Shown: positions 14,489 through 23,770 of the stretch, in pieces
Position numbering within the stretch: position 1 is the stretch's first letter
Layout: each line of letters starts with the position of its first letter
NCBI GenBank assembly: GCA_964654135.1
Contig: CAZZHV010000007.1
Coordinates: forward strand, 1 to 39,544
DNA from: CAMLQK01 sp964654135
Lineage (GTDB): Bacteria > Patescibacteriota > Saccharimonadia > Saccharimonadales > UBA4665
Length of the DNA: 39,544 nucleotides
Direction: 5' to 3'
The notes under the pieces: generated by a model
Told to the model about the DNA's origin: nothing
The model's database searches: none
The model's input: only the letters and a program-made list of their open reading frames with translations
Translations under genes and position numbers: made by a program

Positions 14489-16168
14489 ATGGCAGAGCAC
14501 GTCACTGCAAATGAACTAACTCACGAGGATGATCTCAACGAAGATCAGCATCTCGTGCGAAGATGGATGGGGCGTGCAGGCATAGTACTAGCAGGCGGGC
14601 TCATTGGAGCCACTGCCGGCTTTGGCTACGCAATTGATACGCCAACCGAAACGCATGTCGCTGGCCTTGATGCCAGCGTCGAAATTATGGATGGCGATAT
14701 GAGCCAGGTTGATATGGCTGTGGGTTCCATTAAAATCCCAACCGATATCAATGTTGCGGGCAAAGACCTTGCCGCACGCATTACCATTCACGGCGTCAGC
14801 GAAGACAGCGAGGCCCAAAACTTCAACAGCAATACGCTTGGCAGTTTTTTGCAGCTCTTTAGCGACCCCGAGCATGATATTGCTACCGTGCGTGATACAG
14901 TAATTAATCGCCTGTGGCAACTGCCGCTCTATACCGGATTAGGCGTTATGGGTGCTGAGGTACTCGCCATGAGTAGTGCAGCCGTAGCCCGCCGTAGCAT
15001 GAGCGATGAACGCCGCGAGGCATTTTCACAAGCATTTCACGCCGCTCCCAAAACTAAGTTTATCGCTGGAGCAACGGCCACCGCCATCGCTTTTGGCGGT
15101 ATTTCTGGCTACAGCATTGCGGCCCTTCCTGACGCGCCCCATGCTAGTGGCACTCCTGACAAAATCTTCGATAACACTCCGCTGCAGGGCGCTGAAATTA
15201 GCGGCTTAGTTAAGCCAATTGTCGATAACGCCGCACCTGCTATCGAAAAATACATCAAAGACAACGACACCTTCTACGACATGGTGCGCGGCAATGTTAA
15301 AACTCAATTCGAGACTGTCATTGGCGTCACCGAGAAGCAAGAAAATGAGCACTACATAGTTGTGGCATCAGACCGGCACTGCAATGTTGGTATGGACCGC
15401 GTTATCGCAGAAGCTGCCAAATTATATGGCGCAGATACGTATGTCAGCGCTGGCGACGACAACATGAGCGGCACGGTGTCTATTGAGTCCGCCTGTACGA
15501 GTGGCCTGGCGCAACGTCTCATTGGCGAACATGTAACACCAGTTGTGGCGCCCGGCAATCATGATTCACCACAGACGATTAAAGACGAAGAAAGCCAGGG
15601 CTATAAAGTCCTGGAACACGACAAAATTATAACTGTTAACGGCATTACTTTTATTGGCGATGCAGATCCGCGCCGTAGTGCATTTGGCCATCCGCTAACG
15701 CCAGGCGGGGCAGCCGGCGACAAAGTTATTGCCAAAGAAGGTCAGGACCTCGCTAACGCAGCAGCTAAAAGCGATAAACCTATAGATATTGGCGTTGTCC
15801 ACGAACCAAATGCTTCGGACGCGCTTATTAAGAGTGGCCTAGCCCGCTTGGTTATACGCGGGCACACGCACTCCAAAAAAGGCCCCTTTGCCACCACGGG
15901 CGAGAATGGTCAGGCAACTTATTACCTCACCGAAGGTACGACTGGCGGAGCTAAAGAAGACTCGCTAACGCTCGGTCCGCTCAAGACAGCAGCGACGCTC
16001 AGCGTCTACCGCTTTAATACCGGCACAAAAGTTTTTCAATATTCGAACATTACTGTAAAACCAGATATGAGCGTTACAATCACGCCATTTGCAGATATGC
16101 CGGCAGTGCCGCACGTGCTAACGCCACACCAAGCAACGGCTTCTGATAAAAAGCCAAAAACTAACTAG
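14489..16168 (+). CDS. Membrane-anchored calcineurin-like metallophosphoesterase
   Basis: 559 aa. A helix near residues 30-48 and others around 150-170 and 195-215 anchor the protein. The C-terminal half is a complete metallophosphoesterase: SDRHCNVGMD (D-x-H), SAGDDNMSG (G-D), APGNHDSPQ (GNHD), VVHEPN (H) and RGHTHSKKG (GHTH). All metal ligands are in place, so it should be active, probably outside the cytoplasm; the substrate is unknown. I chose the ATG at 14489 because GGAGG at 14480-14484 precedes it; an in-frame start 12 codons earlier lacks such a site. Codon use is more like the core genome than the GC-rich cassettes upstream. Its stop overlaps the convergent mnmA stop by 2 bases. Confidence 0.88.
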   Translation: MAEHVTANELTHEDDLNEDQHLVRRWMGRAGIVLAGGLIGATAGFGYAIDTPTETHVAGLDASVEIMDGDMSQVDMAVGSIKIPTDINVAGKDLAARITIHGVSEDSEAQNFNSNTLGSFLQLFSDPEHDIATVRDTVINRLWQLPLYTGLGVMGAEVLAMSSAAVARRSMSDERREAFSQAFHAAPKTKFIAGATATAIAFGGISGYSIAALPDAPHASGTPDKIFDNTPLQGAEISGLVKPIVDNAAPAIEKYIKDNDTFYDMVRGNVKTQFETVIGVTEKQENEHYIVVASDRHCNVGMDRVIAEAAKLYGADTYVSAGDDNMSGTVSIESACTSGLAQRLIGEHVTPVVAPGNHDSPQTIKDEESQGYKVLEHDKIITVNGITFIGDADPRRSAFGHPLTPGGAAGDKVIAKEGQDLANAAAKSDKPIDIGVVHEPNASDALIKSGLARLVIRGHTHSKKGPFATTGENGQATYYLTEGTTGGAKEDSLTLGPLKTAATLSVYRFNTGTKVFQYSNITVKPDMSVTITPFADMPAVPHVLTPHQATASDKKPKTN

Positions 16169-17363
16169 CGAACGATGCCACCGCCCACAACGCGGTCGCC
16201 TTCGTAAATAACAGCTGACTGTCCAGGAGTGATGGCACGGACTTCTTCGTCCAGGTCTACTATAAGCTCGTTGTTCTCATAGCGAAGGTCTTGTACCTTA
16301 ACGAGGGGTGCACGATAACGCGTACGGACCATGTATTGGCCGCCCTGCTCTGGTGCATCGTTAATCCAGTGCAAGCTAGTGAGTGTAAGAGATTGTTTCC
16401 AAAGACGGTCATCTTGCAGATCGGTCGTAACGTAGACTTCGTTTTTGTCCATATCCTTGCCTACGACGTAGTATGGCAAACCGCCACCGACGTTCAAGCC
16501 GTGACGCTGGCCAATAGTGTAAAAGAGAGCACCATCGTGCTCGCCCAAGTTGTGACCGTATTGGTCAATAATCGCACCTGGCTCGGTTGTAACAAACTGC
16601 TGCAAGAATTCCTTAATACCAACCTTACCAACAAAGCAAATGCCTTGGCTGTCTTTTTTCTCGGCAGTTGCCAAGCCGAGCTTTTTGGCCATTTCACGAA
16701 TTTGCGGCTTTTCGTATTCGCCAATCGGCATTAGTGACTTGCTTAAAGCCTCTTCTGTTACGCGATAGAGGAAATAGCTCTGGTCTTTGTTNNNNNNNNN
16801 NNNNNNNNNNNNNNNNNNNNNNNNNNNNNNNNNNNNNNNNNNNNNNNNNNNNNNNNNNNNNNNNNNNNNNNNNNNNNNNNNNNNNNNNNNNACTTGCTTA
16901 AAGCCTCTTCTGTTACGCGATAGAGGAAATAGCTCTGGTCTTTGTTGGTGTCCAAGCCTGTAAGAAGTTGACCGTCCTTAATACGGGCATAGTGGCCGGT
17001 AGCAATCATGTCGGCGCCATCTTCGAGCGCAGCGTTCAAGAAGAGCTTGAACTTCACTTCTTGGTTACACATAATATCGGGGTTTGGAGTGAGACCAGCT
17101 TTGTAGCCTTCGAGCATATAGTCTACGACCTTGTCGCGATATTCTTTCTCGAAGTCATACATTTTAAAAGGAATACCAAGCTGCACGGCAACGCGTTTAG
17201 CGTCCTGGTAGTCTTCTTTCCATGGGCAATCAAAGCCAGGAAGGTCCTGACTCCAGTTCTTCATGTAAACACCCGTTACATCGTAGCCTTGCTCCTTGAG
17301 CAGTGCTGCGGTAACAGAGCTGTCTACACCGCCACTCATACCAACAAATACTTTTTTAGCCAT
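16165..17363 (-). CDS. mnmA: tRNA 2-thiouridylase MnmA, interrupted by an assembly gap
   Basis: Adds sulfur to U34 of tRNA-Lys, -Glu and -Gln. The N-terminal part begins at 17363 with MAKKVFVGMSGGVDSS, the PP-loop, and includes the catalytic cysteine in DIMCNQEVKF. The C-terminal part, ending at 16165, holds the second cysteine in GICFVG. A run of 100 N separates them, but 55 bp are repeated exactly on either side. Removing 155 bp (gap plus one copy) restores one frame of 347 codons and reads EEALSKSLMPIGEYEKPQ across the join, as in other MnmA proteins. The gene is therefore intact in the organism. The sulfur donor is probably the cysteine desulfurase at 31767-32906. Confidence 0.93.
16737..16946. 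other. Scaffold gap of 100 N flanked by identical 55-bp contig ends
   Basis: N runs from 16792 to 16891. Bases 16737-16791 and 16892-16946 are identical. This is the pattern of two contigs that overlap by a fixed k-mer length but were joined with a standard gap instead of merged. It is an artefact, not a biological repeat. Confidence 0.93.
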
Positions 17364-17388
17364 ATCCCGTGTATTTTAGCAAATTTTG

Positions 17389-17409
17389 GCGCTATACGCT
17401 ATATAGCGC
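17389..17409. repeat. Inverted repeat upstream of mnmA
   Basis: GCGCTATA (17389-17396) and TATAGCGC (17402-17409) with a 5-bp centre. It lies between the mnmA start and the stop of the upstream PKD gene. No T tract follows on the minus strand; it may be an operator or part of a leader. Confidence 0.5.
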
Positions 17410-17413
17410 TGTG

Positions 17414-18304
17414 TTAATATTCAATTTTCTCAAGGTGTTTGCGCAAGGTAGCAATCTGCGACTTGCGGCCCAGCCAAAAACCAATTGCAATCAAAGGTAC
17501 CAAAACAGCCGCTGGCAGCCACACAATTTTGGTGTTAGTAATAACCGATGGCTTATTATCGCTGCTCGTACTTGTGCTCGTTACTGCGCCATTAGCGACC
17601 GCAACAAGCTGCAAATAGGCGTTAAGACCGTTCTTGTCGGTTGCCTTAATAATTACCGTGTACGACCCAGCGTTATCGTAAGTATGCTTAATTGTGAAGT
17701 TACCCGGAAATTCCATGCTCATTAGATCGTCGGCCTTATTATCACCCCAGTCGATACTAATTGCATATGGCCCTGTGCCACCACTAAGGATAATCGGCCA
17801 GGTAAGCTCGTCGCCAGGGTTGGCACCGCGACGCGCGTAGTCGCTCGTAAGGTACATAAGGCCAGAGCCACTCGTGTTAAATTGCTGATCGTTAAATGTA
17901 ATGGTAACGATGTTAGAGTCAGGGCTTGCCTGGTCGAGGGCGTCGTATTGGCGCGCTACAAGATCGTTGCGGTCGCTAAAAAGGTCAATCTTTATCGTGT
18001 AGCTACCACCGCTACACACCACGGAGCCCATAAAGACGTTGTTGTCGAAGATCTTAACCAGCAAGCCAGACGTACACAGCCCAGCAACTGTAATTGGCAA
18101 GTTGGTAAAGGTTTGGCCGCTGTTTGGCGTGGTGATTGTTGGAGCCGTTTTGGGCGGTGCGCTGCCGATAGAACCCGACAGACCAGTTGAGTTCGTTTGC
18201 GGGTTCGTAACCGCCTGAGCAGTCGGCACGGCCAAGCCAACTACACTCAATACGAGTGTCATAGAAAGCAATAGTGCCTGCAAGCGATTTTTCACGCGTT
18301 TCAT
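17414..18304 (-). CDS. Secreted PKD-domain surface protein, tail-anchored
   Basis: 296 aa. A Sec signal peptide (about 1-31, ending AQA) is followed by an Ig-like region (about 50-140). A PKD-type domain contains ISIDWGDNKADD and HTYDNAGSYTVIIKATD, the WGDG-like and Y-x-V motifs of that fold. A C-terminal helix (about 258-278, WLPAAVLVPLIAIGFWLG) and a basic tail anchor it. It is last in the run of surface genes on this strand and is preceded by the terminator of the DUF916-like gene, so it likely has its own promoter. PKD domains usually mediate protein or glycan contact; the ligand is unknown. Confidence 0.85.
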   Translation of the reverse strand: MKRVKNRLQALLLSMTLVLSVVGLAVPTAQAVTNPQTNSTGLSGSIGSAPPKTAPTITTPNSGQTFTNLPITVAGLCTSGLLVKIFDNNVFMGSVVCSGGSYTIKIDLFSDRNDLVARQYDALDQASPDSNIVTITFNDQQFNTSGSGLMYLTSDYARRGANPGDELTWPIILSGGTGPYAISIDWGDNKADDLMSMEFPGNFTIKHTYDNAGSYTVIIKATDKNGLNAYLQLVAVANGAVTSTSTSSDNKPSVITNTKIVWLPAAVLVPLIAIGFWLGRKSQIATLRKHLEKIEY

Positions 18305-18353
18305 TTCCCTTTACTGTATCGTGGAATGGCAGGCATAAGCAATATCTAACTGC

Positions 18354-18391
18354 GTATAAAAAATGCGTCACCCCTGTTACGGATGACGCAT
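18354..18391 (-). terminator. Terminator of the DUF916-like gene
   Basis: ATGCGTCA (18363-18370) and TGACGCAT (18384-18391) form a perfect 8-bp stem. On the minus strand it is followed by TTTTTTATAC. Confidence 0.85.
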
Positions 18392-18416
18392 CTTATTTTG
18401 CCTGTTTTAGAATGGG

Positions 18417-19457
18417 CTACTTTTTGCCAGTTGCCTTCTGAACAACGCGGCGGTTGTATGAACGGATCATGCGTGGCAGTACAAAGATTGCAAAGAGGAT
18501 TACAAGTAGTACAAGGCCGATGATAATCATCACTGGGATAGGTACGATGTAGAACGTCTTAGTAGCCGTTAGGAGCTCGCCCTTACTACCATAGCCCAGG
18601 TTTGCTTCCATGGTGTACTTACCAAATGCGCCCACGTTCTTACTAACATCAAATTCGAACTTACGGATACTATCCGGGAGCACGTTTCCGCGTGGCGATG
18701 TATTGTTAATTTCGTAAGAGGCTAGGGTTTTGCCGGACTTCTTAAGAAGTACTTTACCAAATGGTTGTACCTGAATGTTACCGGTGTTCTGGACACGAAC
18801 AGCACCGAATAAGTTTTTGCCGTTGGTAAAGAATGATCCTGCGGTTTCTTTGTTCGTCTTTGGGTCGATCTTACGAGTGTCGAGGCTGGCAATATTTGCG
18901 TTCTCCTTGAGATCGCCAGGAACAGTTACCAGCACAAGCGAGCCAACGCTAGCGGATAAACTCAAGTTTTGATTTGTATCGTTGCCCGCAGGTTCAAAAC
19001 GAACTGCACCGTAATAGCCGCCTGCATCCGCATCCTTAGGCACTGCTATAGATACCTTAACATTATGCTGCTCATTTGGTTTAACGCTAAAGTCAGCGAT
19101 TGGCGTTACGTATTTTTTAAAGCTACGGAGTGGCGCAAACTTGTTCTCGTCCAAAATAATATTTGGTGTGCCAGATTCGTCCTTACCAGCCGTAAAGTCG
19201 TTTACTATTGTATGTAGCTTGATGTCTTTGTCGGTAATATTCTGAACATAGACATCAATGGTCTTAGTTTCGCCAGGGTTAATCGTCAGTTCTGTCCTTA
19301 CAGGCGAAATCTTAAGTGCATTGCCACTACTGGTAGCAGTTGTCGTCTTATTAGTAGTATTGGTGGTCGTAGCCGCGCTTGCACCCATTGCACTCGTCGC
19401 GAGAATCGTGACTGAGGCCAGAATGGTTCCAAGAGAAGCAAAAAACTTACGTCGCAT
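18417..19457 (-). CDS. DUF916/WxL-interacting-protein-like surface anchor
   Basis: 346 aa. A signal peptide ends near ASAATTT. The domain starting ALKISPVRTELTINPGETKTIDVYVQNIT is typical of DUF916 (WxL-interacting protein, peptidoglycan-binding part). KDADAGGYYGAVRFEP and later VQNTGNIQVQPFG fit the two beta-sandwich modules of that family. A C-terminal helix (about 308-330) and a basic tail follow, as in Firmicutes homologues. I use the ATG at 19457, nine bases after AAGGGG; a GTG two codons earlier is also in frame. In Firmicutes such proteins hold WxL proteins at the surface, and here it lies next to paralogous secreted proteins that may be its clients. Confidence 0.82.
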   Translation of the reverse strand: MRRKFFASLGTILASVTILATSAMGASAATTTNTTNKTTTATSSGNALKISPVRTELTINPGETKTIDVYVQNITDKDIKLHTIVNDFTAGKDESGTPNIILDENKFAPLRSFKKYVTPIADFSVKPNEQHNVKVSIAVPKDADAGGYYGAVRFEPAGNDTNQNLSLSASVGSLVLVTVPGDLKENANIASLDTRKIDPKTNKETAGSFFTNGKNLFGAVRVQNTGNIQVQPFGKVLLKKSGKTLASYEINNTSPRGNVLPDSIRKFEFDVSKNVGAFGKYTMEANLGYGSKGELLTATKTFYIVPIPVMIIIGLVLLVILFAIFVLPRMIRSYNRRVVQKATGKK

Positions 19458-19512
19458 CTCCACTATCCCCTTTTTAGTTAAGTACTTATGGTTAATACTA
19501 TCATAAGCTGCG

Positions 19513-20589
19513 TCAGAAATTGGCTAAACAGACGTAGGTTAGCGTTGTAGAATAGACACCCGGAGCCTGGTCTTTTGCAACATTTACGACATAGCTCACT
19601 GTATATTTTCTATAGTCTTGAACTTGCGTAGCGGTGGCTATAGTTTCGCCAGGAACAAATCTAAATCGGTTTGGCTGATTGTAGTTTGTAGTCACTGATC
19701 CCGTACCTGGCCCTGTAGTGTCTTCACCAATATTAGGTGTCGTATTATTACGCAAATTTATACCAAACTGACTAACACCAGCTTTAGAAGTATCATTCTG
19801 CATAGTCGGCAGCGTATTATTACCAGATGTCATAGTAGTCCCATTACTATATATAGTGTAACCGCTACCAGCGTTTGTTGCTGCTACCAGTTGTGACTGA
19901 CCCGCACTCGTGACCGCAGGGCTAAATTGACCAAAGTCGATAACAGAATCATTAGCAGTGTTACAGTCATAACCCGAGATGCTCACACCGCCACAGAAGG
20001 TCAAGTATGGCGGAACTTCGGTGCTCACCGAGAAACCGGGATTAATTGGGAACGCCATAGCGCCAAAGTCTACCGGCACGCCAGAGGCAGTAGTATTGGC
20101 ATATGTCATGACACGGACATAATATGAACCCTCGTCCGTCGGATTGACAATATTATTTAGCGTAAAGGTAATTGCTGTACCGGAGTTAATGAACAGTGGT
20201 GGTGACTGGTTTACAATAAAATCGTTAACCGATGATGCTGGCGACTTAAAAAAACCCGCCGTTCCCGTTTGGCTAGTAACATTTGCGTTAAGTACGTCGA
20301 GACCGTATGGTGCGATGCAAGGGTCTTCTAGCAATGCAGAATTCTGACAAAACTGAAACTCCATTGAACCGACAAAGCCAGCAGTACCTGTAGTAAAGGA
20401 TAGATTGTAAGTCGTGTTGTGATGGCCCGAGATTGAGTCGCTTAATTTCAAACTTCGAGATGTAATCTGGGCTGCGCTTGCTTTAGTTACAGCAAATGGC
20501 CCCGCCCAGAAAGTGAGCGAGACCATTATTAAACTAATCGCTATACGGCGCAGGTATATTCCTGAAAAGGTCACCCTCCCCCGTACCAT
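19513..20589 (-). CDS. Secreted WxL-like surface protein A
   Basis: 358 aa. The signal peptide runs to about residue 39 (TKASA), followed by AQITSRSLKLSDS. The N-terminal half (FQFCQNS, ITFTLNNIVNPTDEGSYYVRVMTY) is clearly paralogous to the next gene upstream at 20600. The C-terminal half (DFGQFSP, GSGYTIYSNG, SQFGINLRNN, YTVSYVVNVAKDQAPGVYSTTLTYVCLANF) is shared with the protein at 23771. The end pattern G-x-Y followed by T-x-x and a terminal aromatic is that of WxL-type C-terminal domains, but W-x-L itself is missing. AGGA about 8 nt upstream supports the ATG at 20589. Probably co-transcribed with 20600. Confidence 0.8.
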   Translation of the reverse strand: MVRGRVTFSGIYLRRIAISLIMVSLTFWAGPFAVTKASAAQITSRSLKLSDSISGHHNTTYNLSFTTGTAGFVGSMEFQFCQNSALLEDPCIAPYGLDVLNANVTSQTGTAGFFKSPASSVNDFIVNQSPPLFINSGTAITFTLNNIVNPTDEGSYYVRVMTYANTTASGVPVDFGAMAFPINPGFSVSTEVPPYLTFCGGVSISGYDCNTANDSVIDFGQFSPAVTSAGQSQLVAATNAGSGYTIYSNGTTMTSGNNTLPTMQNDTSKAGVSQFGINLRNNTTPNIGEDTTGPGTGSVTTNYNQPNRFRFVPGETIATATQVQDYRKYTVSYVVNVAKDQAPGVYSTTLTYVCLANF

Positions 20590-20599
20590 GAGTAAGATC

Positions 20600-21760
20600 C
20601 TAGAATTTACCTGTGGCTATTAGCTGTTCGGTTGCAGTATAGATACCTGCTGGAGTAGTGTTGTTAGCTACAGCACCAAAGACAACTGAGGTTACCGAAG
20701 TATTCACTGGGCCAGTAACCTGTGCAATTATATCGCCGTATGTACCTGTAACATTAGCAGCAAATAAGTTAAAGGTTGTGGTTCCGTTACCGTTATAGTA
20801 CGAAGAAGCTGTTGTAGACGCACCGAGGGTTCCTGCAGGCACTGCCGCGCCGAATGCTGCCGTGTTACCTGCACCAGTAGTAAAGGTCACTGGAGTTGTT
20901 GAGATACCTGCGCCCGCAGCAGCAATACTGTTGCTTCCACTTTTAAGCGTGTCACCCTTCCACCTGATGTCTGCTCCTGATTGAGCGTTGGTTGATACGC
21001 TGAATTTAGCAGTTCCCACATCAATCGCCGTGTTATCAAGAATGCTATTGGTACCGTGTCCGAGTGTCATGCTTGGGTCATCGCCACAAGTTGTCTTATA
21101 GACACAAAATGCCAGACTTTCCATAACGCGCGCTGTAATATTGATTGGCGTAGCTGTACTAAGAGCAATTCCACCGTAGTCAACCATACCAGCAAAGCTT
21201 GCGGCACGTGTCGTGGTACTGACGGTATAGTTAGCCATGTTGGCACTCGTATCGAAAGTTACAATACGCGCATAAAATGAATGGTTAGCGGTTGATGGGT
21301 TGACAACATTGGAAATAGTAAAGTTAATCGCCGTGCCAGCTACCGTTGGGCTTCCAGAGTTAGCGAGTTTAAGCGTTTGGTATGAGCCGCCACCAGCACC
21401 ACCCTGGACACCTGTAGCTGTCCATCCTGTTGTTGTTATACCACTCGTGAAAGCTACAGTCGGAGTAGCACTGCCGAGGCTAAACCCGGTAGGGTACGTA
21501 CAAGACGTATCACCAATAATTGGCGTGTTATCACAAAAGTCGACTACGATACCAGCCGTACTAGTCGTACCGCCAGGGGTGTAGGTAACGCTATATGTAG
21601 ACGTAGCGCTTGCTGTGGAGCTACTCATTTGAATACTACGTGTTGTAACCTGTGCTGCACTTGCGCGACCAGCTAGACCAGGGACCAGGGCAGCGACGGC
21701 GAGTGCGAGTGCAGCAAACCCGTAAACGGCCCTTCTGACGCTGTGGTTCTTGATTTTCAT
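20600..21760 (-). CDS. Secreted WxL-like surface protein B
   Basis: 386 aa, rich in Thr, Ser, Ala and Gly. The signal peptide ends near GRASA, and the mature protein begins AQVTTRSIQMSSS, nearly the same as its neighbour at 19513. Shared segments include GIVVDFCDN, INFTISNVVNPS and FYARIVTFD. It ends NNTTPAGIYTATEQLIATGKF, the same closing pattern as the other members. Cysteine pairs (FCDN/SCTYP, FCVYKTTCG) suggest disulfides outside the cell. AGGAG eight bases before the ATG and a promoter at 21812-21840 make this the first gene of a two-gene unit with 19513. Confidence 0.8.
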   Translation of the reverse strand: MKIKNHSVRRAVYGFAALALAVAALVPGLAGRASAAQVTTRSIQMSSSTASATSTYSVTYTPGGTTSTAGIVVDFCDNTPIIGDTSCTYPTGFSLGSATPTVAFTSGITTTGWTATGVQGGAGGGSYQTLKLANSGSPTVAGTAINFTISNVVNPSTANHSFYARIVTFDTSANMANYTVSTTTRAASFAGMVDYGGIALSTATPINITARVMESLAFCVYKTTCGDDPSMTLGHGTNSILDNTAIDVGTAKFSVSTNAQSGADIRWKGDTLKSGSNSIAAAGAGISTTPVTFTTGAGNTAAFGAAVPAGTLGASTTASSYYNGNGTTTFNLFAANVTGTYGDIIAQVTGPVNTSVTSVVFGAVANNTTPAGIYTATEQLIATGKF

Positions 21761-21811
21761 CGGATTGTCTCCTATTGTTTGGTTTTTATTTATATGGAAT
21801 CGTATGACGCA

Positions 21812-21840
21812 ATAGTATCACGCTTATGTCTACCGCACAA
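21812..21840 (-). promoter_or_regulatory. Promoter of the WxL-like pair
   Basis: Minus strand: TTGTGC (21840-21835), 17-bp spacer, TACTAT (21817-21812). It lies about 50 bp before the start codon at 21760. Confidence 0.6.
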
Positions 21841-21853
21841 TAGAAGTGCTTAC

Positions 21854-22963
21854 TTACTTTTCCACAGATATCGTCTTGGTGAACTTTGGAATTTTTATTT
21901 TTTGGTCAGGAGTTAGTACGTAGGGTTTTGCAATACGGTTCTTGCGTGCAATGTATTTCCATGATGTAGACGTTCTTTCTCCCAAGTTTTTTATGTTATC
22001 CCCATCTCTAACTGTATAGGTCTGCCACTGTTTGTATTGTTTTTGCCGTTTAATAAATTTCACTAGTAAAATAGTGAGGATAACTACCGCGGCCACTATC
22101 AAGATAAGCAAGAAAATTGCAGAGTTTGTTGGACTCACAAAAGTAGCAGCGCTCGCTGTATTTATCGATTTGGGACCTAAGCCTTTATGCGGTGCATAGG
22201 AATCATATGTTCCATGAATCTCTAATTTGAGGTTCCCGCCCCAAAAAGGCCTGGGAATAGCCTGAGAAATATAGACCTTACTCCCACGCACGATAGTCTG
22301 TTGTGGAAGCGATATTTGTGTCTTTTTGTTAAAGCTACTTGTCGCTGTCGCTGATAGCTTAGCCTTTAGTGATACATTACCAGTGTTGCTTAGTGTTGCT
22401 TTGGCAAAAAATTTGCCGTTTTCCTCTTTGACGTGCACGTTACTGATACTCATCAGCTGATTCAGCTCCCCTGGGATCGTGACACTCACGCGAATAGCCA
22501 TTCTATACGAGAAAGCTTGTTTACTTCCACTAGGCAAGTCTTCTTCCGCTACGATACAGCCGTTGTGTTCACCCGGCTCTACCGCATTTGGTACAGAAAT
22601 ACTGAAAGGGATCTTTGCTGTGGCAATAGAATTAATATGAACTTTTTGCGTAGCAACTTCCGTCCAAGATGCTACGTCTTGCTTCTTGTCTTTTTGTAGA
22701 CCACAAGCAAAAGTGCCATCAGCTGATATAGTTCCATCGACAAAATACACATTAACATTTTTTGCCTCAGCAGATGTATTAGTAACCATCACTGCATCGT
22801 TCAAGCTTTGTTTACTAGAAACATTAAAACTAAAAGAAGACCGAGTCTTATCGCCACTATTAACTGGGTGGATTGAAATACCGCCACTATTAAGTGCGCT
22901 AACTGGCGCACTTAATAGTGTTAGACTTACGACAACTACAAGAGCTGCTAACTTTTGCTTCAT
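21854..22963 (-). CDS. DUF916-like surface protein with cytoplasmic LysM domain
   Basis: 369 aa. Signal peptide to about residue 23 (VSA). The exported part has two beta modules like DUF916 proteins (FNVSSKQSLNDAVMVTNTS, VTIPGELNQLMSISNVHVKEENG, ATLSNTGNVSLKA). A membrane helix lies at about 280-303. The C-terminal region YTVRDGDNIKNLGERTSTSW to LTPDQKIKIP is a LysM repeat. By normal topology this LysM would be cytoplasmic, which is odd because LysM usually binds wall glycan; either the helix inserts the other way or the LysM has another ligand. It overlaps nothing and lies 1 bp after the 22965 gene, so these two are one transcript. Confidence 0.8.
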   Translation of the reverse strand: MKQKLAALVVVVSLTLLSAPVSALNSGGISIHPVNSGDKTRSSFSFNVSSKQSLNDAVMVTNTSAEAKNVNVYFVDGTISADGTFACGLQKDKKQDVASWTEVATQKVHINSIATAKIPFSISVPNAVEPGEHNGCIVAEEDLPSGSKQAFSYRMAIRVSVTIPGELNQLMSISNVHVKEENGKFFAKATLSNTGNVSLKAKLSATATSSFNKKTQISLPQQTIVRGSKVYISQAIPRPFWGGNLKLEIHGTYDSYAPHKGLGPKSINTASAATFVSPTNSAIFLLILIVAAVVILTILLVKFIKRQKQYKQWQTYTVRDGDNIKNLGERTSTSWKYIARKNRIAKPYVLTPDQKIKIPKFTKTISVEK

Positions 22964-22964
22964 C

Positions 22965-23666
22965 TTATAGCGCAGTCAATGTTAAAGTCATCGGTAACGT
23001 ATATGTATCTATAGGTTGGCCTGCTGGTACTGTTTGCTCGATACGCATATTCTCAATCCAACCACGCCAACCCTGGCCCCCATTAGGTGCGCCGCTTGCC
23101 ATAGTCACACTTGTCTGTGTGTCGCTAAAAGCACGCGTGTAGTTGCCGGTGGTAATTCCGTCTGTTGAACAATTTGTACACTCAGTGTGCAAAGATTCAT
23201 ATTGAGGAGAAGCCTTCAGAACGCCCTTTGCGACTGCTGGGTCATAAACGTCTGCACAGTTATCGACCGACTTATCGTACGCCATGGTGTGCCCATTTTG
23301 ACCAGTCCAAACCCCATTGCCACTCGTAGGAGAAAGCGTAAGCGTCCAGCCATTTGGCGTAGTCGTTGGAGGAATTGTTAGATAAACGCGGTGTGCATTC
23401 GTTTCAGTCGCTGCCCCAAGATTGGCAGTCCAAGCCTGACACTGATAAGAAAATGCCCTGTTTCCGAAGACAAAATTACCCAACGTCGTTGGCTGACCAT
23501 TTTCATTAAGAATATCAATTGAAGGAGACGTAGCAACAAGCGTCATATCTAGATTGAAGTTATTAGTTGCCGCACTCACCGATAAAGGATTAAATCCTAA
23601 ACATAACGCCGCGATAGAGACAAGAACCGTGACGGTTCGTCTGCCAACTATAAGCTTGTTCTTCAT
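22965..23666 (-). CDS. Secreted WxL-like surface protein C
   Basis: 233 aa from the ATG at 23666, which GGAGGGTGAC directly precedes; a start four codons earlier lacks such a site. Signal peptide to about residue 32 (SVSAA). The mature protein is beta-rich with several cysteines (YQCQAWT, DNCADVY, TECTNCS). It contains GWTLTLS, which fits a W-x-L motif, and ends DTYTLPMTLTLTAL, a typical final strand of bacterial surface beta-sandwich domains. It is directly followed by the DUF916-like gene, the usual partner of WxL proteins. Confidence 0.75.
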   Translation of the reverse strand: MKNKLIVGRRTVTVLVSIAALCLGFNPLSVSAATNNFNLDMTLVATSPSIDILNENGQPTTLGNFVFGNRAFSYQCQAWTANLGAATETNAHRVYLTIPPTTTPNGWTLTLSPTSGNGVWTGQNGHTMAYDKSVDNCADVYDPAVAKGVLKASPQYESLHTECTNCSTDGITTGNYTRAFSDTQTSVTMASGAPNGGQGWRGWIENMRIEQTVPAGQPIDTYTLPMTLTLTAL

Positions 23667-23770
23667 GTCACCCTCCAATGTATTATTAAGTACCTACATC
23701 TTACTATGCATAAAGACTTGGAAGCTATGTGATAATAATCACATAGAAAATCAAGCAATTTAAGGACTTT

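Noticed and set aside
16737..16946. A 55-bp direct repeat as a target-site duplication or attachment site
   Set aside because: It exactly flanks a 100-N run inside a conserved gene and restores the frame when collapsed, so it is an assembly overlap.
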